A stretch of 64,000 nucleotides of DNA. Source: Paraliobacillus zengyii (lineage in GTDB: Bacteria; Bacillota; Bacilli; Bacillales; Amphibacillaceae). The notes beneath the pieces are model-generated. The model did no database searches, was not told where the DNA came from, and worked only from the letters and a program-made list of their open reading frames with translations. A program made the translations under genes and the position numbers. Where the stretch lies: positions 2,811,501 through 2,875,500 of the forward strand of contig NZ_CP029797.1 in the NCBI RefSeq assembly GCF_003268595.1, written 5' to 3'. Positions 54,465 through 62,109 of this stretch are shown piece by piece; position 1 is the stretch's first letter; every line of letters begins with the position of its first letter.

Positions 54465-54833
54465 TTATTCCTTTTGATACTTGATGCCCCACTTATACAT
54501 TTCATAATAAACGGGAAGTAAATCTTTCCCTTTTTCTGTAATTGTATATTCAACACGTGGAGGGATTTCATTATATTGTTTCCTTGTGATTAAACCATCC
54601 TTTTCTAGCTCTCGTAACGTCGTAGTTAGCATAGTATTTGTAATTTTTGGGATAGCTCGATTAAGCTGACCAAAACGAGCGCTTTTTAAAACGATAATTT
54701 CAAATAGTACTTGATTCTTCCACTTCCCCTGCAAGACATTGAAAACAGGATCAAGCGGGTTAAAACTAGGATTGCAGTTTTCTTGATTATTTAAATTTTG
54801 GGCCATTAATTCTTGTAAATTCGGTATGTTCAT
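54465..54833 (-). CDS. HxlR family transcriptional regulator
   Basis: The 122-residue winged-helix protein carries the family signature: CNPSFNPLDPVFNVLQGKWKNQVLFEI, then FGQLNRAIPKITNTMLTTTLRELEKDGLI and RVEYTITEKGKDLLPVYYEMYKWG. The N-terminal cysteine (CNPSF) is the conserved redox cysteine of YodB/HxlR-type sensors of quinones and electrophiles. ATG 54833 is used, with AAGGAG upstream; a GTG at 54845 overlaps that site. It is divergent from an SDR oxidoreductase, its probable target. Confidence 0.92.
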   Translation of the reverse strand: MNIPNLQELMAQNLNNQENCNPSFNPLDPVFNVLQGKWKNQVLFEIIVLKSARFGQLNRAIPKITNTMLTTTLRELEKDGLITRKQYNEIPPRVEYTITEKGKDLLPVYYEMYKWGIKYQKE

Positions 54834-54863
54834 TGTTTTTTTCACTCCTTAGTATTGTCCACC

Positions 54864-54929
54864 GTACTTAGTAAGGAATTTTTGCGTACTTGAAATGAAT
54901 ATCACTTAGTACGATAATCATACTAGTAC
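54864..54929. promoter_or_regulatory. Divergent HxlR/SDR control region with repeated GTACTT elements
   Basis: GTACTTAGTA (54864-54873), CGTACTTG (54885-54892), CTTAGTACG (54904-54912) and TACTAGTAC (54921-54929) share a TACT/AGTA core in both directions. HxlR-family operators are built of such TACT-AGTA half-sites. Confidence 0.5.
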
Positions 54930-54962
54930 AAATAATATACCAAAAATAAAGGGGATTCAATA

Positions 54963-55736
54963 ATGAAAACATTGTTAATTACAGGAGGTACTAGTGGCAT
55001 TGGCAAAGGACTGGCGAAGTATTATTTAGCAACTGGGAATAGGGTCATTATCGTAAGCAGAAATAAAGGTGATCTACCTAATGCTATTTATCTTCAAGCA
55101 GATCTGAGTCTTGTTTCGGAAAACTACCGTATTATCGAGAATATCCAAAGGACCTATGGCGCAATCGATGGATTGATTCTTTGCGCTGTCCTACAAACAT
55201 CTCGTAAAGACGCTTTTATCACACAAGAAGGTTTAGAATTCACCTTTGCTTTGCAGTATTTAAGTCGGTATATCCTTTCAAATCGATTAGCATTTAATGA
55301 TGACTCTTTTATTTTAAATGTTGCTACCCCCGGTATCTACAGCCCCATCAACTTTGACGATTTAGAATATCGTCGCAAGTTTAACAGCGTGAAGGCTAAC
55401 GGCAATGCCAACCGGCTAAATGACTTGTTGGGTGCAGGATTCAAACGCAAGGGCGTTCGTTATATTTTATATAATCCAATGGCTGTAAGAACATCTGGGG
55501 CTAGATCAGTCTTTGCGAATCCATTAATGAGAATATTCTTGAGAGTAGTTCACCGTCTAGTAGGACATGAGGTTGATGAAATCGTGAATAGTATTGTTGA
55601 CGTATTAAAGGAATCAAGATCGCAGAGTTTCTCAGCTTATAGACTTTCAAAACCTGTTGTATCCATGAAAACATTTAATTCTCAAAAGGCTAAACAGTTG
55701 GAAGGGATTACTAAAAAGTTACTTTTAAATGTGTAG
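54963..55736 (+). CDS. Short-chain dehydrogenase/reductase
   Basis: The 257-residue Rossmann-fold enzyme has the cofactor motif ITGGTSGIGKGLA (GxxxGxG) at residues 7-18. IIVSRNK follows for NADP binding, with a conserved D in LQADLS. The usual catalytic YxxxK is not evident: the region after the ILNVATPGIYSP strand reads YRRKFNSVKANGNANRLNDLL. That arrangement resembles WW-domain oxidoreductase-like SDRs that lack the standard Tyr. The substrate is unknown. It is divergent from HxlR, so an electrophile- or quinone-induced reductase is plausible. Confidence 0.82.
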   Translation: MKTLLITGGTSGIGKGLAKYYLATGNRVIIVSRNKGDLPNAIYLQADLSLVSENYRIIENIQRTYGAIDGLILCAVLQTSRKDAFITQEGLEFTFALQYLSRYILSNRLAFNDDSFILNVATPGIYSPINFDDLEYRRKFNSVKANGNANRLNDLLGAGFKRKGVRYILYNPMAVRTSGARSVFANPLMRIFLRVVHRLVGHEVDEIVNSIVDVLKESRSQSFSAYRLSKPVVSMKTFNSQKAKQLEGITKKLLLNV

Positions 55737-56453
55737 GAATTATGAATGGTCTAATAAAAAAATGATAATACCGGAATTAGATTTAAAACGTGGCAAATAT
55801 ACGATTTTTATGTTGCGTCAATTGTAGAATATATTACGAGTAACCAATCTTATGCCAATAGAATATATTTGGAAGTCGCATTAGATTGATGGAAAGAATG
55901 CTTATGAAACGACATGTAATCTCGGAACGTATTCAAGTGATCTTAAAATGAAAAGCACACCGCATGAGATATGAATCTACGTATAAATGCTAACTTAGTA
56001 ATACACAAAAATGATTGAATAAGAATGTACACTTTTAGGTAGTACGTGCATAATTAATTTGAGGTGGAGACATGCATGTACAACTAAATATAGAAACTGT
56101 GGCTACTAAAAACCATACTTTATTCTTCATCAAATCCCCACTTTATTATGTATTTTACCCTGTAATTACATAAAATGGAAGTGAAAGGTTCTAAACCTAG
56201 TTTTTACTTTCCTGATTTCTGGGAATGAGAATCCTAGAAATTCTGATAAATTTTTCTTTAAGTTAATAACTTTTGATTTTTCATCACTTATCTCAAGATT
56301 GAACAAAACTAAACCTATAACAGTTAAAAAGATGCCTCGATAAGCTTACATCACAATTTTCGTTGATTAAAACGTTTTAATACAATAATACTTATGAAAG
56401 GAATTTAAGATTCTATAGCCATAAAAAAGTGGTATAATAAACAGGAGTTTTTA
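55737..56453. other. Intergenic region without a recognised gene
   Basis: About 700 bp of AT-rich DNA. I see no open frame with a ribosome binding site, no strong hairpin and no repeat shared with the rest of the window. A promoter for the DUF4190 gene is probably in the last 60 bp (TATAAT at 56434-56439 region, AAACAGGAG nearby). Confidence 0.5.
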
Positions 56454-56471
56454 ATGAAAGGACGTGTTTAT

Positions 56472-56762
56472 ATGGAGGAGCAGCAACACTATCAACAGGC
56501 ACCAGTAACAAATGGAAAGGCAATTGCCTCGTTGGTTCTTGGTATCTTATCTATTGTCATTCCATGGATTGGTTTCATTTTCGGCATTATTGGTATTGTC
56601 TTATCAAGCAAGGCAAAAAAGGAAATTGCGAATTATCAACAAGCTGGGAACGGTATGGCAGTTGCGGGTTTGGTAACTAGTATTGTTGGAACAGCATTAT
56701 ACGGACTATTACTTATACTACTAATTTTCTTCAGCATTGCAGTCGGCAATAGTATGTATTAA
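56472..56762 (+). CDS. DUF4190 domain membrane protein
   Basis: The 96-residue protein starts MEEQQHYQQAP. It has two membrane helices that form the DUF4190 unit: KAIASLVLGILSIVIPWIGFIFGIIGIVLSSKA and GMAVAGLVTSIVGTALYGLLLILLIFFSI. Between them lies a short polar loop (KKEIANYQQAGNG). Members are small membrane proteins of unknown role. ATG 56472 has AAAGGA upstream; the earlier in-frame ATG at 56454 has no site. Confidence 0.8.
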   Translation: MEEQQHYQQAPVTNGKAIASLVLGILSIVIPWIGFIFGIIGIVLSSKAKKEIANYQQAGNGMAVAGLVTSIVGTALYGLLLILLIFFSIAVGNSMY

Positions 56763-56767
56763 TTTAA

Positions 56768-56806
56768 AAAGAAGCTCTTGAATCATTTAGATTCAAGAGC
56801 TTCTTT
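56768..56806. terminator. Bidirectional terminator
   Basis: A perfect 17-bp stem, AAAGAAGCTCTTGAATC with its complement, surrounds ATTTA. Convergent genes end on both sides, and A/T tails flank it, so it can serve the DUF4190 gene and the flagellar operon. Confidence 0.92.
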
Positions 56807-56808
56807 GG

Positions 56809-57192
56809 TTATTGCACCGTATACGGTTCAACAAATGCTATGATTTTTTCTTTCCATGCTTCAAATGCAGGGACAACTTTCTCGTTGAGTAGTTGTCTTT
56901 TCTCTTCATTTGACTTCTTCTCAAACCATTCGGATAATAATTTAACGATTTCTTTGTATTCATTTAGCAATGCTTCCATCTCATCACTTTCATCAAAAAT
57001 GTTCGCTAATTGCCCGTGTGTGGCATTAAGTTGCTGAAATGAAGCTAACAAATCATTAAAGACATCTTGGACTTTAGCAGGTGCCTCTTCTGATAAATTA
57101 TCTTTTACATATGTGAATCCTTCGCTCATCACAAGCAACATCTCTTTATACTCTCGTAACAGCTGGTAATCACCATCTTTCATTCCTACCAT
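56809..57192 (-). CDS. Small helical protein at the end of the flagellar operon
   Basis: The 127-residue protein is all-helical and acidic (YQLLREYKEMLLVMSEGFTYVKDNL; MEALLNEYKEIVKLLSEWFEKK). I do not recognise a named function, though similar proteins (DUF8042-like) follow fliT in other Bacillaceae. It starts eight bases after fliT, with AGGTGAT upstream of ATG 57192. The shape would suit a flagellar chaperone, but that is inference from place and helical content. Confidence 0.65.
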   Translation of the reverse strand: MVGMKDGDYQLLREYKEMLLVMSEGFTYVKDNLSEEAPAKVQDVFNDLLASFQQLNATHGQLANIFDESDEMEALLNEYKEIVKLLSEWFEKKSNEEKRQLLNEKVVPAFEAWKEKIIAFVEPYTVQ

Positions 57193-57200
57193 GTTATCAC

Positions 57201-57554
57201 CTATTTCTTTTTATCTAAAAAAGTCCCATCAAAGTTTGACGCATTTTCGTATGGATTTGTATACTTTTGATTAGAAGATTTTTGTCTCTTAACCGAACGC
57301 ATTTCTACTTTTAGATTCGTGAAAAGATGATTAAGCTTTTGCTCGATTTTCTTATCAATTGGAATTAATCTTTGCCCAATTTCATTTTCTTCTTCGGTGT
57401 ATGGTGCTTTCACCTCTTGCAAAATCAACTCGCGTTCCGCTAATAATTCTTGAGCATCTTTAATCATCTTTTCTCTATCAATTCCTAACATCGGTTGATC
57501 TAATAAGTGATACAATTTCATCGAGATATCTTCTAGCCTTTCCATTCTTTCCAT
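57201..57554 (-). CDS. fliT: FliT-like flagellar protein
   Basis: The 117-residue helical protein (MERMERLEDISMKLYHLLDQPM; REKMIKDAQELLAERELILQEV) lies directly after fliS, where fliT stands in B. subtilis. FliT acts as an export chaperone, for the cap protein FliD in enteric bacteria. Its ATG shares one base with the fliS stop (TAATG), so translation is probably coupled. The longer frame to 57614 lies within fliS. Sequence conservation in this family is low, so the symbol rests mostly on position. Confidence 0.75.
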   Translation of the reverse strand: MERMERLEDISMKLYHLLDQPMLGIDREKMIKDAQELLAERELILQEVKAPYTEEENEIGQRLIPIDKKIEQKLNHLFTNLKVEMRSVKRQKSSNQKYTNPYENASNFDGTFLDKKK

Positions 57555-57955
57555 TAAACTTGCGCGCCTTGTGCATATTGCTGTTGACGTGTCTGTTTTA
57601 CAACTTCTTTCCACGTATCACGAAATTCTTCGACAAGTCCATAAGCTTCGTCGAGAGCCGAGATATCATTTTGGATATTCGCTTCCATCAAGCGATGATT
57701 TATATAATCATACATCGGCATCATTTCTTTGGTAATTTCAGCTTTTGGATCTAATGTAAGCATGAACTCACTAATGATTTTTTGTGCCTTTTGAATGTTT
57801 GTATTTTTTAATTCTATGTTTTTTTCTTCCATATTTTTTTTTGCTTGTTTAATAAATTTCAAACAACCATTATACAACATTAACGTCAACTCACCTGGTG
57901 AGGCAGTGTTAACTGAATTGTTTTTATACGCTTGGTATTGTTGTTGATAAACCAT
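57554..57955 (-). CDS. fliS: Flagellin chaperone FliS
   Basis: FliS binds the C-terminus of flagellin in the cytoplasm, keeps it unfolded for export and prevents early polymerisation. In B. subtilis it also helps FliW release. The 133-residue protein has the typical opening YQAYKNNSVNTASPGELTLMLYNGCLKFIKQAKKNM in outline and a helical bundle. It lies between fliD and fliT. Start ATG 57955, 22 bp after the fliD stop. Confidence 0.95.
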   Translation of the reverse strand: MVYQQQYQAYKNNSVNTASPGELTLMLYNGCLKFIKQAKKNMEEKNIELKNTNIQKAQKIISEFMLTLDPKAEITKEMMPMYDYINHRLMEANIQNDISALDEAYGLVEEFRDTWKEVVKQTRQQQYAQGAQV

Positions 57956-57976
57956 AAAATCTTAACACTCCTTATA

Positions 57977-59494
57977 TTAATAGCTGAATTGTTGTGACAA
58001 GTAACTAGACTGCGAATTCATTTGTTGGATCATTTTCTCCATAGCACCAAATTGCGTCCAATAACGGTCTTCTATAGACCGTAATCGATCTTCAAATGCT
58101 GAAATCCGATCTTCCATGTCATTCAATTTTCTACCTAATGTATATTGTTGTTCAGTTGAGCTTGCTTTCCCTGCTCTTACTTCAACATTTTTTATTGTAC
58201 TTGCAATCGAGTCTTCTAAACGATTAATAATACCACGACCAGAACCTTCCACATCGTTAGAGAATAATTTATAGACTGAATCAGGATCTTCTCGCAAGGC
58301 AGCTTTTAGCTTATCTTCATTCACTTCTAACTTTCCACGGTCTAAGTAGTTTGATGAAGTAGAAATTCCTATATCTGTGATGCTATTAAAATTACTACTA
58401 TTATCAACATTACTATACCAGCCATATCGCATAGAGGATAATCCATTCGATAAGGTCGTATCCCCTTTTAATAGACCACTCTTCGATTTTTCTTCCCACT
58501 GTTCAATCTCAGTATCTGATAATTCTTCTCTTTGAGCTTCTGTTAACGGTTTATAATCACGATAGCGATCCTCTTGTAAAGCAGCATTAACTGTTTCAAT
58601 TGCTGTATTATAGCTTTCAATAAACGCCATAATTTTATCATATGATGCATCAATATCATTATCTATCGTTATTGTTGCTGCTGAAGTAGTTACACTCGTA
58701 AAGTTAAATGTTACATCGTTTAATGTATAGGAATTTTCTTTGGATGTAAACTCAACACCATTATAAGTAAATGTAGCATCTGTTCCACCAGACTCTTGTG
58801 CGGTGTCTAATCGCAATGTATCAGCGAGAAAACCTGTTGTTGTAAATCCAATTTCACTGCCATTTGTATTATAATTACCTGTTGTTGTTCGTTCCATAAT
58901 AATCTTATCACTTTGCGTATCATATGTTGCGCGAATTTCATTACCAGTTGCTGTACCGATTTTTTTAAGTACACTATTTAACGTATCATCAGCTGTATAC
59001 ACGATATTTGTTGTTACCTCTGCCCCATTTTCATCAAAATACGATATATCGAATGAACCATCACCAGTGATATCAGTCCCACCAAAATCTTGTTCACTCA
59101 ATTTCCCATATTGATCAATCTTTGTTGTTCCAGAAATACCAGCTGTACTTACATTAATAGCTGTTGTCGCAAGTGAATTTACCCCAATTGAATACGAACT
59201 GTTAGTAGCACCAGCTGTTGCTGTTGCTGTGACTGCTGCTTCATTTGTCGAAGCAGATGTTTTGGATTGATATGTTTTTTGCAATTTCATATCTAGAGTC
59301 TGTTGATCAAGATCATAAAACAACTTATTCATATCACGATAAGAATCACGTTGCCATGTTGTCCATGAAACATCTTGTTCCATCTTATCTAATGGTAAAC
59401 GTTCTGCAGCCATTAAATCTTTTACCATTGTATCTGTATCAATTCCAGATGCAAGACCTGTTACCCTACTTGCTGTATCTACACTATAAGCCAT
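57977..59494 (-). CDS. fliD: Flagellar cap protein FliD
   Basis: FliD forms the filament cap that folds flagellin at the growing tip. The 505-residue protein has the conserved N-terminal RVTGLASGIDTDTMVKDLMAAERLPLDKM with its D0 helix. The central region is variable and Thr/Asn/Ser-rich (about 80-300). The C-terminal FliD domain reads DIGISTSSNYLDRGKLEVNEDKLKAALREDPDSVYKLFSND and ends in the QFSY helix with a coiled coil. It has no signal peptide because it is exported by the flagellar type III path. Confidence 0.95.
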   Translation of the reverse strand: MAYSVDTASRVTGLASGIDTDTMVKDLMAAERLPLDKMEQDVSWTTWQRDSYRDMNKLFYDLDQQTLDMKLQKTYQSKTSASTNEAAVTATATAGATNSSYSIGVNSLATTAINVSTAGISGTTKIDQYGKLSEQDFGGTDITGDGSFDISYFDENGAEVTTNIVYTADDTLNSVLKKIGTATGNEIRATYDTQSDKIIMERTTTGNYNTNGSEIGFTTTGFLADTLRLDTAQESGGTDATFTYNGVEFTSKENSYTLNDVTFNFTSVTTSAATITIDNDIDASYDKIMAFIESYNTAIETVNAALQEDRYRDYKPLTEAQREELSDTEIEQWEEKSKSGLLKGDTTLSNGLSSMRYGWYSNVDNSSNFNSITDIGISTSSNYLDRGKLEVNEDKLKAALREDPDSVYKLFSNDVEGSGRGIINRLEDSIASTIKNVEVRAGKASSTEQQYTLGRKLNDMEDRISAFEDRLRSIEDRYWTQFGAMEKMIQQMNSQSSYLSQQFSY

Positions 59495-59511
59495 ATAATC
59501 ACTCCTCTTTG

Positions 59512-59883
59512 TTAAATTCGCTCATCTACGATCAATCCCATTGCCTCGGCTATCGATGCATAAACATCCAGCATTTTTTTAGGTGGAATTTCTTTTACTA
59601 ATTCTTTTGATTCTGAATCTATTACTGTAACATAATACTTTTCCAACTTTTCATGAAATTCAAATTTAATGTCTGTAAAATGTGGTTCTAATAATTGATT
59701 TAACTGCTCCACTAATTGTTCTGTTTGAGCACGACTTGGCTGATCCATACTATTTTCTTTAACTTGTTGATATAACTCTACAGATTTCTCATCTTTGGAT
59801 TTATCTCGCGCAGGTGTCGAAAACGTCGTGTTCTCATTTCTTTGCAGGAGTTGGGATCCAATTTTAATATCCTCAACATTCAT
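59512..59883 (-). CDS. flaG: FlaG family protein (YvyC-like)
   Basis: The 123-residue protein ends with the FlaG domain: PHFTDIKFEFHEKLEKYYVTVIDSESKELVKEIPPKKMLDVYASIAEAMGLIVDER in outline, with the typical KEIPPKK.LD element. FlaG proteins affect filament length and lie upstream of fliD in many bacteria. An N-terminal polar region precedes the domain. I favour ATG 59883 because AAGGAG lies twelve bases before it; the ATG at 59895 directly abuts that site. The operon fliD-fliS-fliT follows. Confidence 0.88.
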   Translation of the reverse strand: MNVEDIKIGSQLLQRNENTTFSTPARDKSKDEKSVELYQQVKENSMDQPSRAQTEQLVEQLNQLLEPHFTDIKFEFHEKLEKYYVTVIDSESKELVKEIPPKKMLDVYASIAEAMGLIVDERI

Positions 59884-59985
59884 GGCAAGTGCCATCTCCT
59901 TCTCGATATACTATTTCTTCTATTATCGGAGTATTGTTCGTATATGTGTAGATATTTTTCAAAAAAATTGCTTGACAATAAAAAA

Positions 59986-60011
59986 CACTACAACGATTGC
60001 TAGCAGTAGTG
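59986..60011 (-). terminator. Hairpin with T run between hag and flaG
   Basis: On the minus strand CACTAC and GTAGTG pair around a 14-base loop containing GCTAGC, followed by TTTTTTATT. It is a second terminator downstream of hag. The 230 bp between the two hairpins holds only a short interrupted hydrophobic frame (with a TAA inside), so a small RNA or a decayed peptide gene could end here. Confidence 0.6.
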
Positions 60012-60240
60012 CAATTACTTATGCTTTAAAATCAATAGTATTTCCTAAATGGACTAACGGATTGTTCTAACATTTTAACTATTCATGAATTAAGAATTAC
60101 ACTAAAATAACCATACGCTATAATCTATTTTTTGTCTTGAATATATCAACTCGAAGAAATTTGTTTTGCGATTGAGGGTGAAATTTTGTGGAATCACTAA
60201 ATAAATATAAATAATTTCTATCCTTTTAATGTAATAGAAA

Positions 60241-60263
60241 AGACTCTAGCTTTGCTAGAGTCT
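60241..60263 (-). terminator. Rho-independent terminator of hag
   Basis: AGACTCTAGC and GCTAGAGTCT form a perfect 10-bp stem around a three-base loop. On the minus strand TTTTCTATT follows. It lies 19 bp past the flagellin stop. Confidence 0.93.
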
Positions 60264-60281
60264 CTTTCGAATAATTTAATA

Positions 60282-61289
60282 TTATTGTAGTAATTGAAGC
60301 ACGCCTTGCGGTAACTGGTTTGCTTGAGCTAGCATAGCTTGAGATGCTTGTGCAAGAATTGAATTCTTAGTTTGGTTCATCATTTCTTTCGCCATATCTA
60401 CGTCACGGATACGAGATTCCGCAGCAGTTAGGTTTTCAGAAGATGTACCCAAGTTGTTAATTGTGTGATCTAAACGGTTTTGAGTAGCACCAAGTTTAGA
60501 ACGCTCAGCAGAAACTGTTTCAATCGCATTGTTGATTGTTGTGATTGCAGTATCAGCTGTACCTTGTGAAGAAATATCAATACCAATTGCACCTTTTGTA
60601 TTTGCTGCAAATTGTGTCTCTGCTTCTAAAACTAGATCAGCACCATCAAAATAACCTGCAACAGTTCCATCACCAGCTCCTGGTGCACTTTCAGCTACCT
60701 CATCTTGCCAAGTACCCAATACTGTAGTACCATCTTGTCCAAGTATTGTTGCTCCATCAGTTGCATCTGCAGTATAAACAGTACCTACTTCTAATGCGTC
60801 CGAACGCATATCATTTACTTCGATAGAAAGATTTTGTCCTTCATTAGCACCAATATGGAAAGTAGCACTAAATTCACCATCAAGTAAAGTCTTTGTATTA
60901 AACTCAGTATTATCACCAATTCTAGTGATTTCTGAAGCAAGTTCATTAACTTCTTTTTGTAGTTCAGCACGATCCGTATCTGTATTCGTATCGTTGGCAG
61001 ATTGTGTTGCTAATTCACGCATACGTTGAAGGATGTCATGTGTCTCATTTAAAGCACCCTCTGCAGTTTGTAATAAAGAGTTGGCATCTTGAGCATTAGT
61101 AGAAGCTTGATCCAAACCACGGATCTGACCACGCATTTTCTCTGAAATTGCAAGACCTGCTGCATCGTCCTTAGCACCATTGATACGAAGACCTGAAGAT
61201 AATTTCTCCATTGAAGCTTGTTGTGCGTTGTTTGCACTACCTAATTGACGGTGTGTGTTTAATGCTGCGATATTGTGATTAATTCTCAT
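60282..61289 (-). CDS. hag: Flagellin
   Basis: The 335-residue filament protein has the conserved D0/D1 N-terminus (MRINHNIAALNTHRQL; KLSSGLRINGAKDDAAGLAISEKM; RMRELATQSANDT) and the C-terminal counterpart (RSKLGATQNRLDHTINNL; RDVDMAKEM; ANQLPQGVLQLLQ). The middle domain is short and Ala/Asp-rich, as in B. subtilis Hag. It has one of the strongest ribosome binding sites in the window (AAGGAGGAAA). Its leader carries a CsrA-type hairpin, and it has a sigma-D promoter. Expression should therefore be controlled by sigma-D/FlgM and by the FliW-CsrA switch. Confidence 0.97.
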   Translation of the reverse strand: MRINHNIAALNTHRQLGSANNAQQASMEKLSSGLRINGAKDDAAGLAISEKMRGQIRGLDQASTNAQDANSLLQTAEGALNETHDILQRMRELATQSANDTNTDTDRAELQKEVNELASEITRIGDNTEFNTKTLLDGEFSATFHIGANEGQNLSIEVNDMRSDALEVGTVYTADATDGATILGQDGTTVLGTWQDEVAESAPGAGDGTVAGYFDGADLVLEAETQFAANTKGAIGIDISSQGTADTAITTINNAIETVSAERSKLGATQNRLDHTINNLGTSSENLTAAESRIRDVDMAKEMMNQTKNSILAQASQAMLAQANQLPQGVLQLLQ

Positions 61290-61294
61290 TATAA

Positions 61295-61334
61295 TTTCCT
61301 CCTTGAGTTTTGTTGTATTCCCACATCCATGTGG
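61295..61334 (-). promoter_or_regulatory. CsrA binding sites in the hag leader
   Basis: The RNA hairpin CCACAU-GG-AUGUGG (61321-61334) shows GGA in its loop within CACAUGGAUGU, close to the CsrA consensus RUACARGGAUGU. A second GGA pair lies in the ribosome binding site AAGGAGGAAA (61295-61304). In B. subtilis, CsrA bridging two such sites blocks hag translation. Confidence 0.8.
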
Positions 61335-61344
61335 TTTTCACTAA

Positions 61345-61371
61345 AGTACTAAAGCGGCCGTCTTTAGTACT
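61345..61371 (-). promoter_or_regulatory. 10-bp inverted repeat in the hag 5' leader
   Basis: AGTACTAAAG (61345-61354) and CTTTAGTACT (61362-61371) are perfectly complementary around CGGCCGT. It lies between the sigma-D promoter and the CsrA hairpin, at the start of the transcript, where a stem could protect mRNA from decay. Confidence 0.7.
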
Positions 61372-61390
61372 GTTTAGCTTTACATATATA

Positions 61391-61417
61391 ATATCGGAGG
61401 AATGTTTCAGATGTTTA
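61391..61417 (-). promoter_or_regulatory. Sigma-D promoter of hag
   Basis: TAAA (61414-61417), exactly 15 bases, then TCCGATAT (61391-61398) on the minus strand. This matches the sigma-D consensus TAAA-N15-GCCGATAT at all but one base. Confidence 0.9.
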
Positions 61418-61645
61418 ATCTTTTTTTGAATTTTTTTTTAATAAATGTAACAAATCGGTTGAAAAGCTTGCTGCTTCGCTGTTTTCGGCTTGAATATCTA
61501 AATAAACTTCCATTCGGTGAATATCAATATTCTTTGGCGCATCAATTCCTAGCTTAATTTGATCTCCGTCTATACCTAACACTTTTAACTCAATGTCATC
61601 ACCAATTTTAATTGTTTCATTTACCTTTCTTGTCAGTACTAACAT
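61415..61645 (-). CDS. csrA: Translational regulator CsrA
   Basis: CsrA is a dimeric RNA-binding protein that represses hag translation in Bacillus. The 76-residue protein begins [44 protein letters not shown] in outline, with the conserved R6 and the GIDAP core. The C-terminal tail is helical and somewhat longer than in E. coli. The start is ATG 61645 with AAAGGGAGGA upstream, one base after the fliW stop. The frame extends to 61735 within fliW. The gene ends inside the hag promoter region, so the -35 element overlaps its last codon. Confidence 0.96.
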   Translation of the reverse strand: MLVLTRKVNETIKIGDDIELKVLGIDGDQIKLGIDAPKNIDIHRMEVYLDIQAENSEAASFSTDLLHLLKKNSKKD

Positions 61646-61646
61646 C

Positions 61647-62096
61647 TTAATCCTCCCTTTTGGAGGTACTATTTTTTGTGAAGATTGTTTCTTTTGTCGT
61701 ATAGTACTTACTATTCGTAATATATTGTTTGGCAACTTGTTCTTTTTGATTAATGATAACTGGTGCTTGAAGATTTGCAGTACTTGAAGTAAATGGTTCC
61801 TTTAGGGACATTATTACAAACACTTGTACATCTTCCTCTGACTTAATCTGCAACATTTCAATCGTATTATCGTCTATGTTTAATTCATAATCTTTGCTAA
61901 AGTGAAAAGGATCAACTACTACAAATGCAAGTTCTTTTGTTTTTGTAGATTGTAAGACATAAAACAATGTTTCTTTTTCTAATGGTAATAAGACAAATTG
62001 ATTTTCTTCAATAAAACCTGGAATACCTTGTGGAAAATCAATTAATTTATTTTCGTCAATCGTTATTTTATTAAAGTATTTCGTTTCTATTTGCAT
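61647..62096 (-). CDS. fliW: Flagellar assembly factor FliW
   Basis: FliW binds CsrA and flagellin alternately: free flagellin titrates FliW, which frees CsrA to shut off hag. The 149-residue beta-barrel protein contains [31 protein letters not shown] and VQVFVIMSL, all typical. It ends TAAG-ATG against csrA, and starts 13 bp after yviE. The three partners FliW, CsrA and Hag are adjacent, as in B. subtilis. Confidence 0.96.
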   Translation of the reverse strand: MQIETKYFNKITIDENKLIDFPQGIPGFIEENQFVLLPLEKETLFYVLQSTKTKELAFVVVDPFHFSKDYELNIDDNTIEMLQIKSEEDVQVFVIMSLKEPFTSSTANLQAPVIINQKEQVAKQYITNSKYYTTKETIFTKNSTSKRED

Positions 62097-62109
62097 GTTT
62101 TCACCTTTT

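Noticed and set aside
59921..59930. Sigma-D promoter upstream of flaG
   Set aside because: TCCGATAA is a fair -10 match, but no TAAA stands 14-16 bases upstream.
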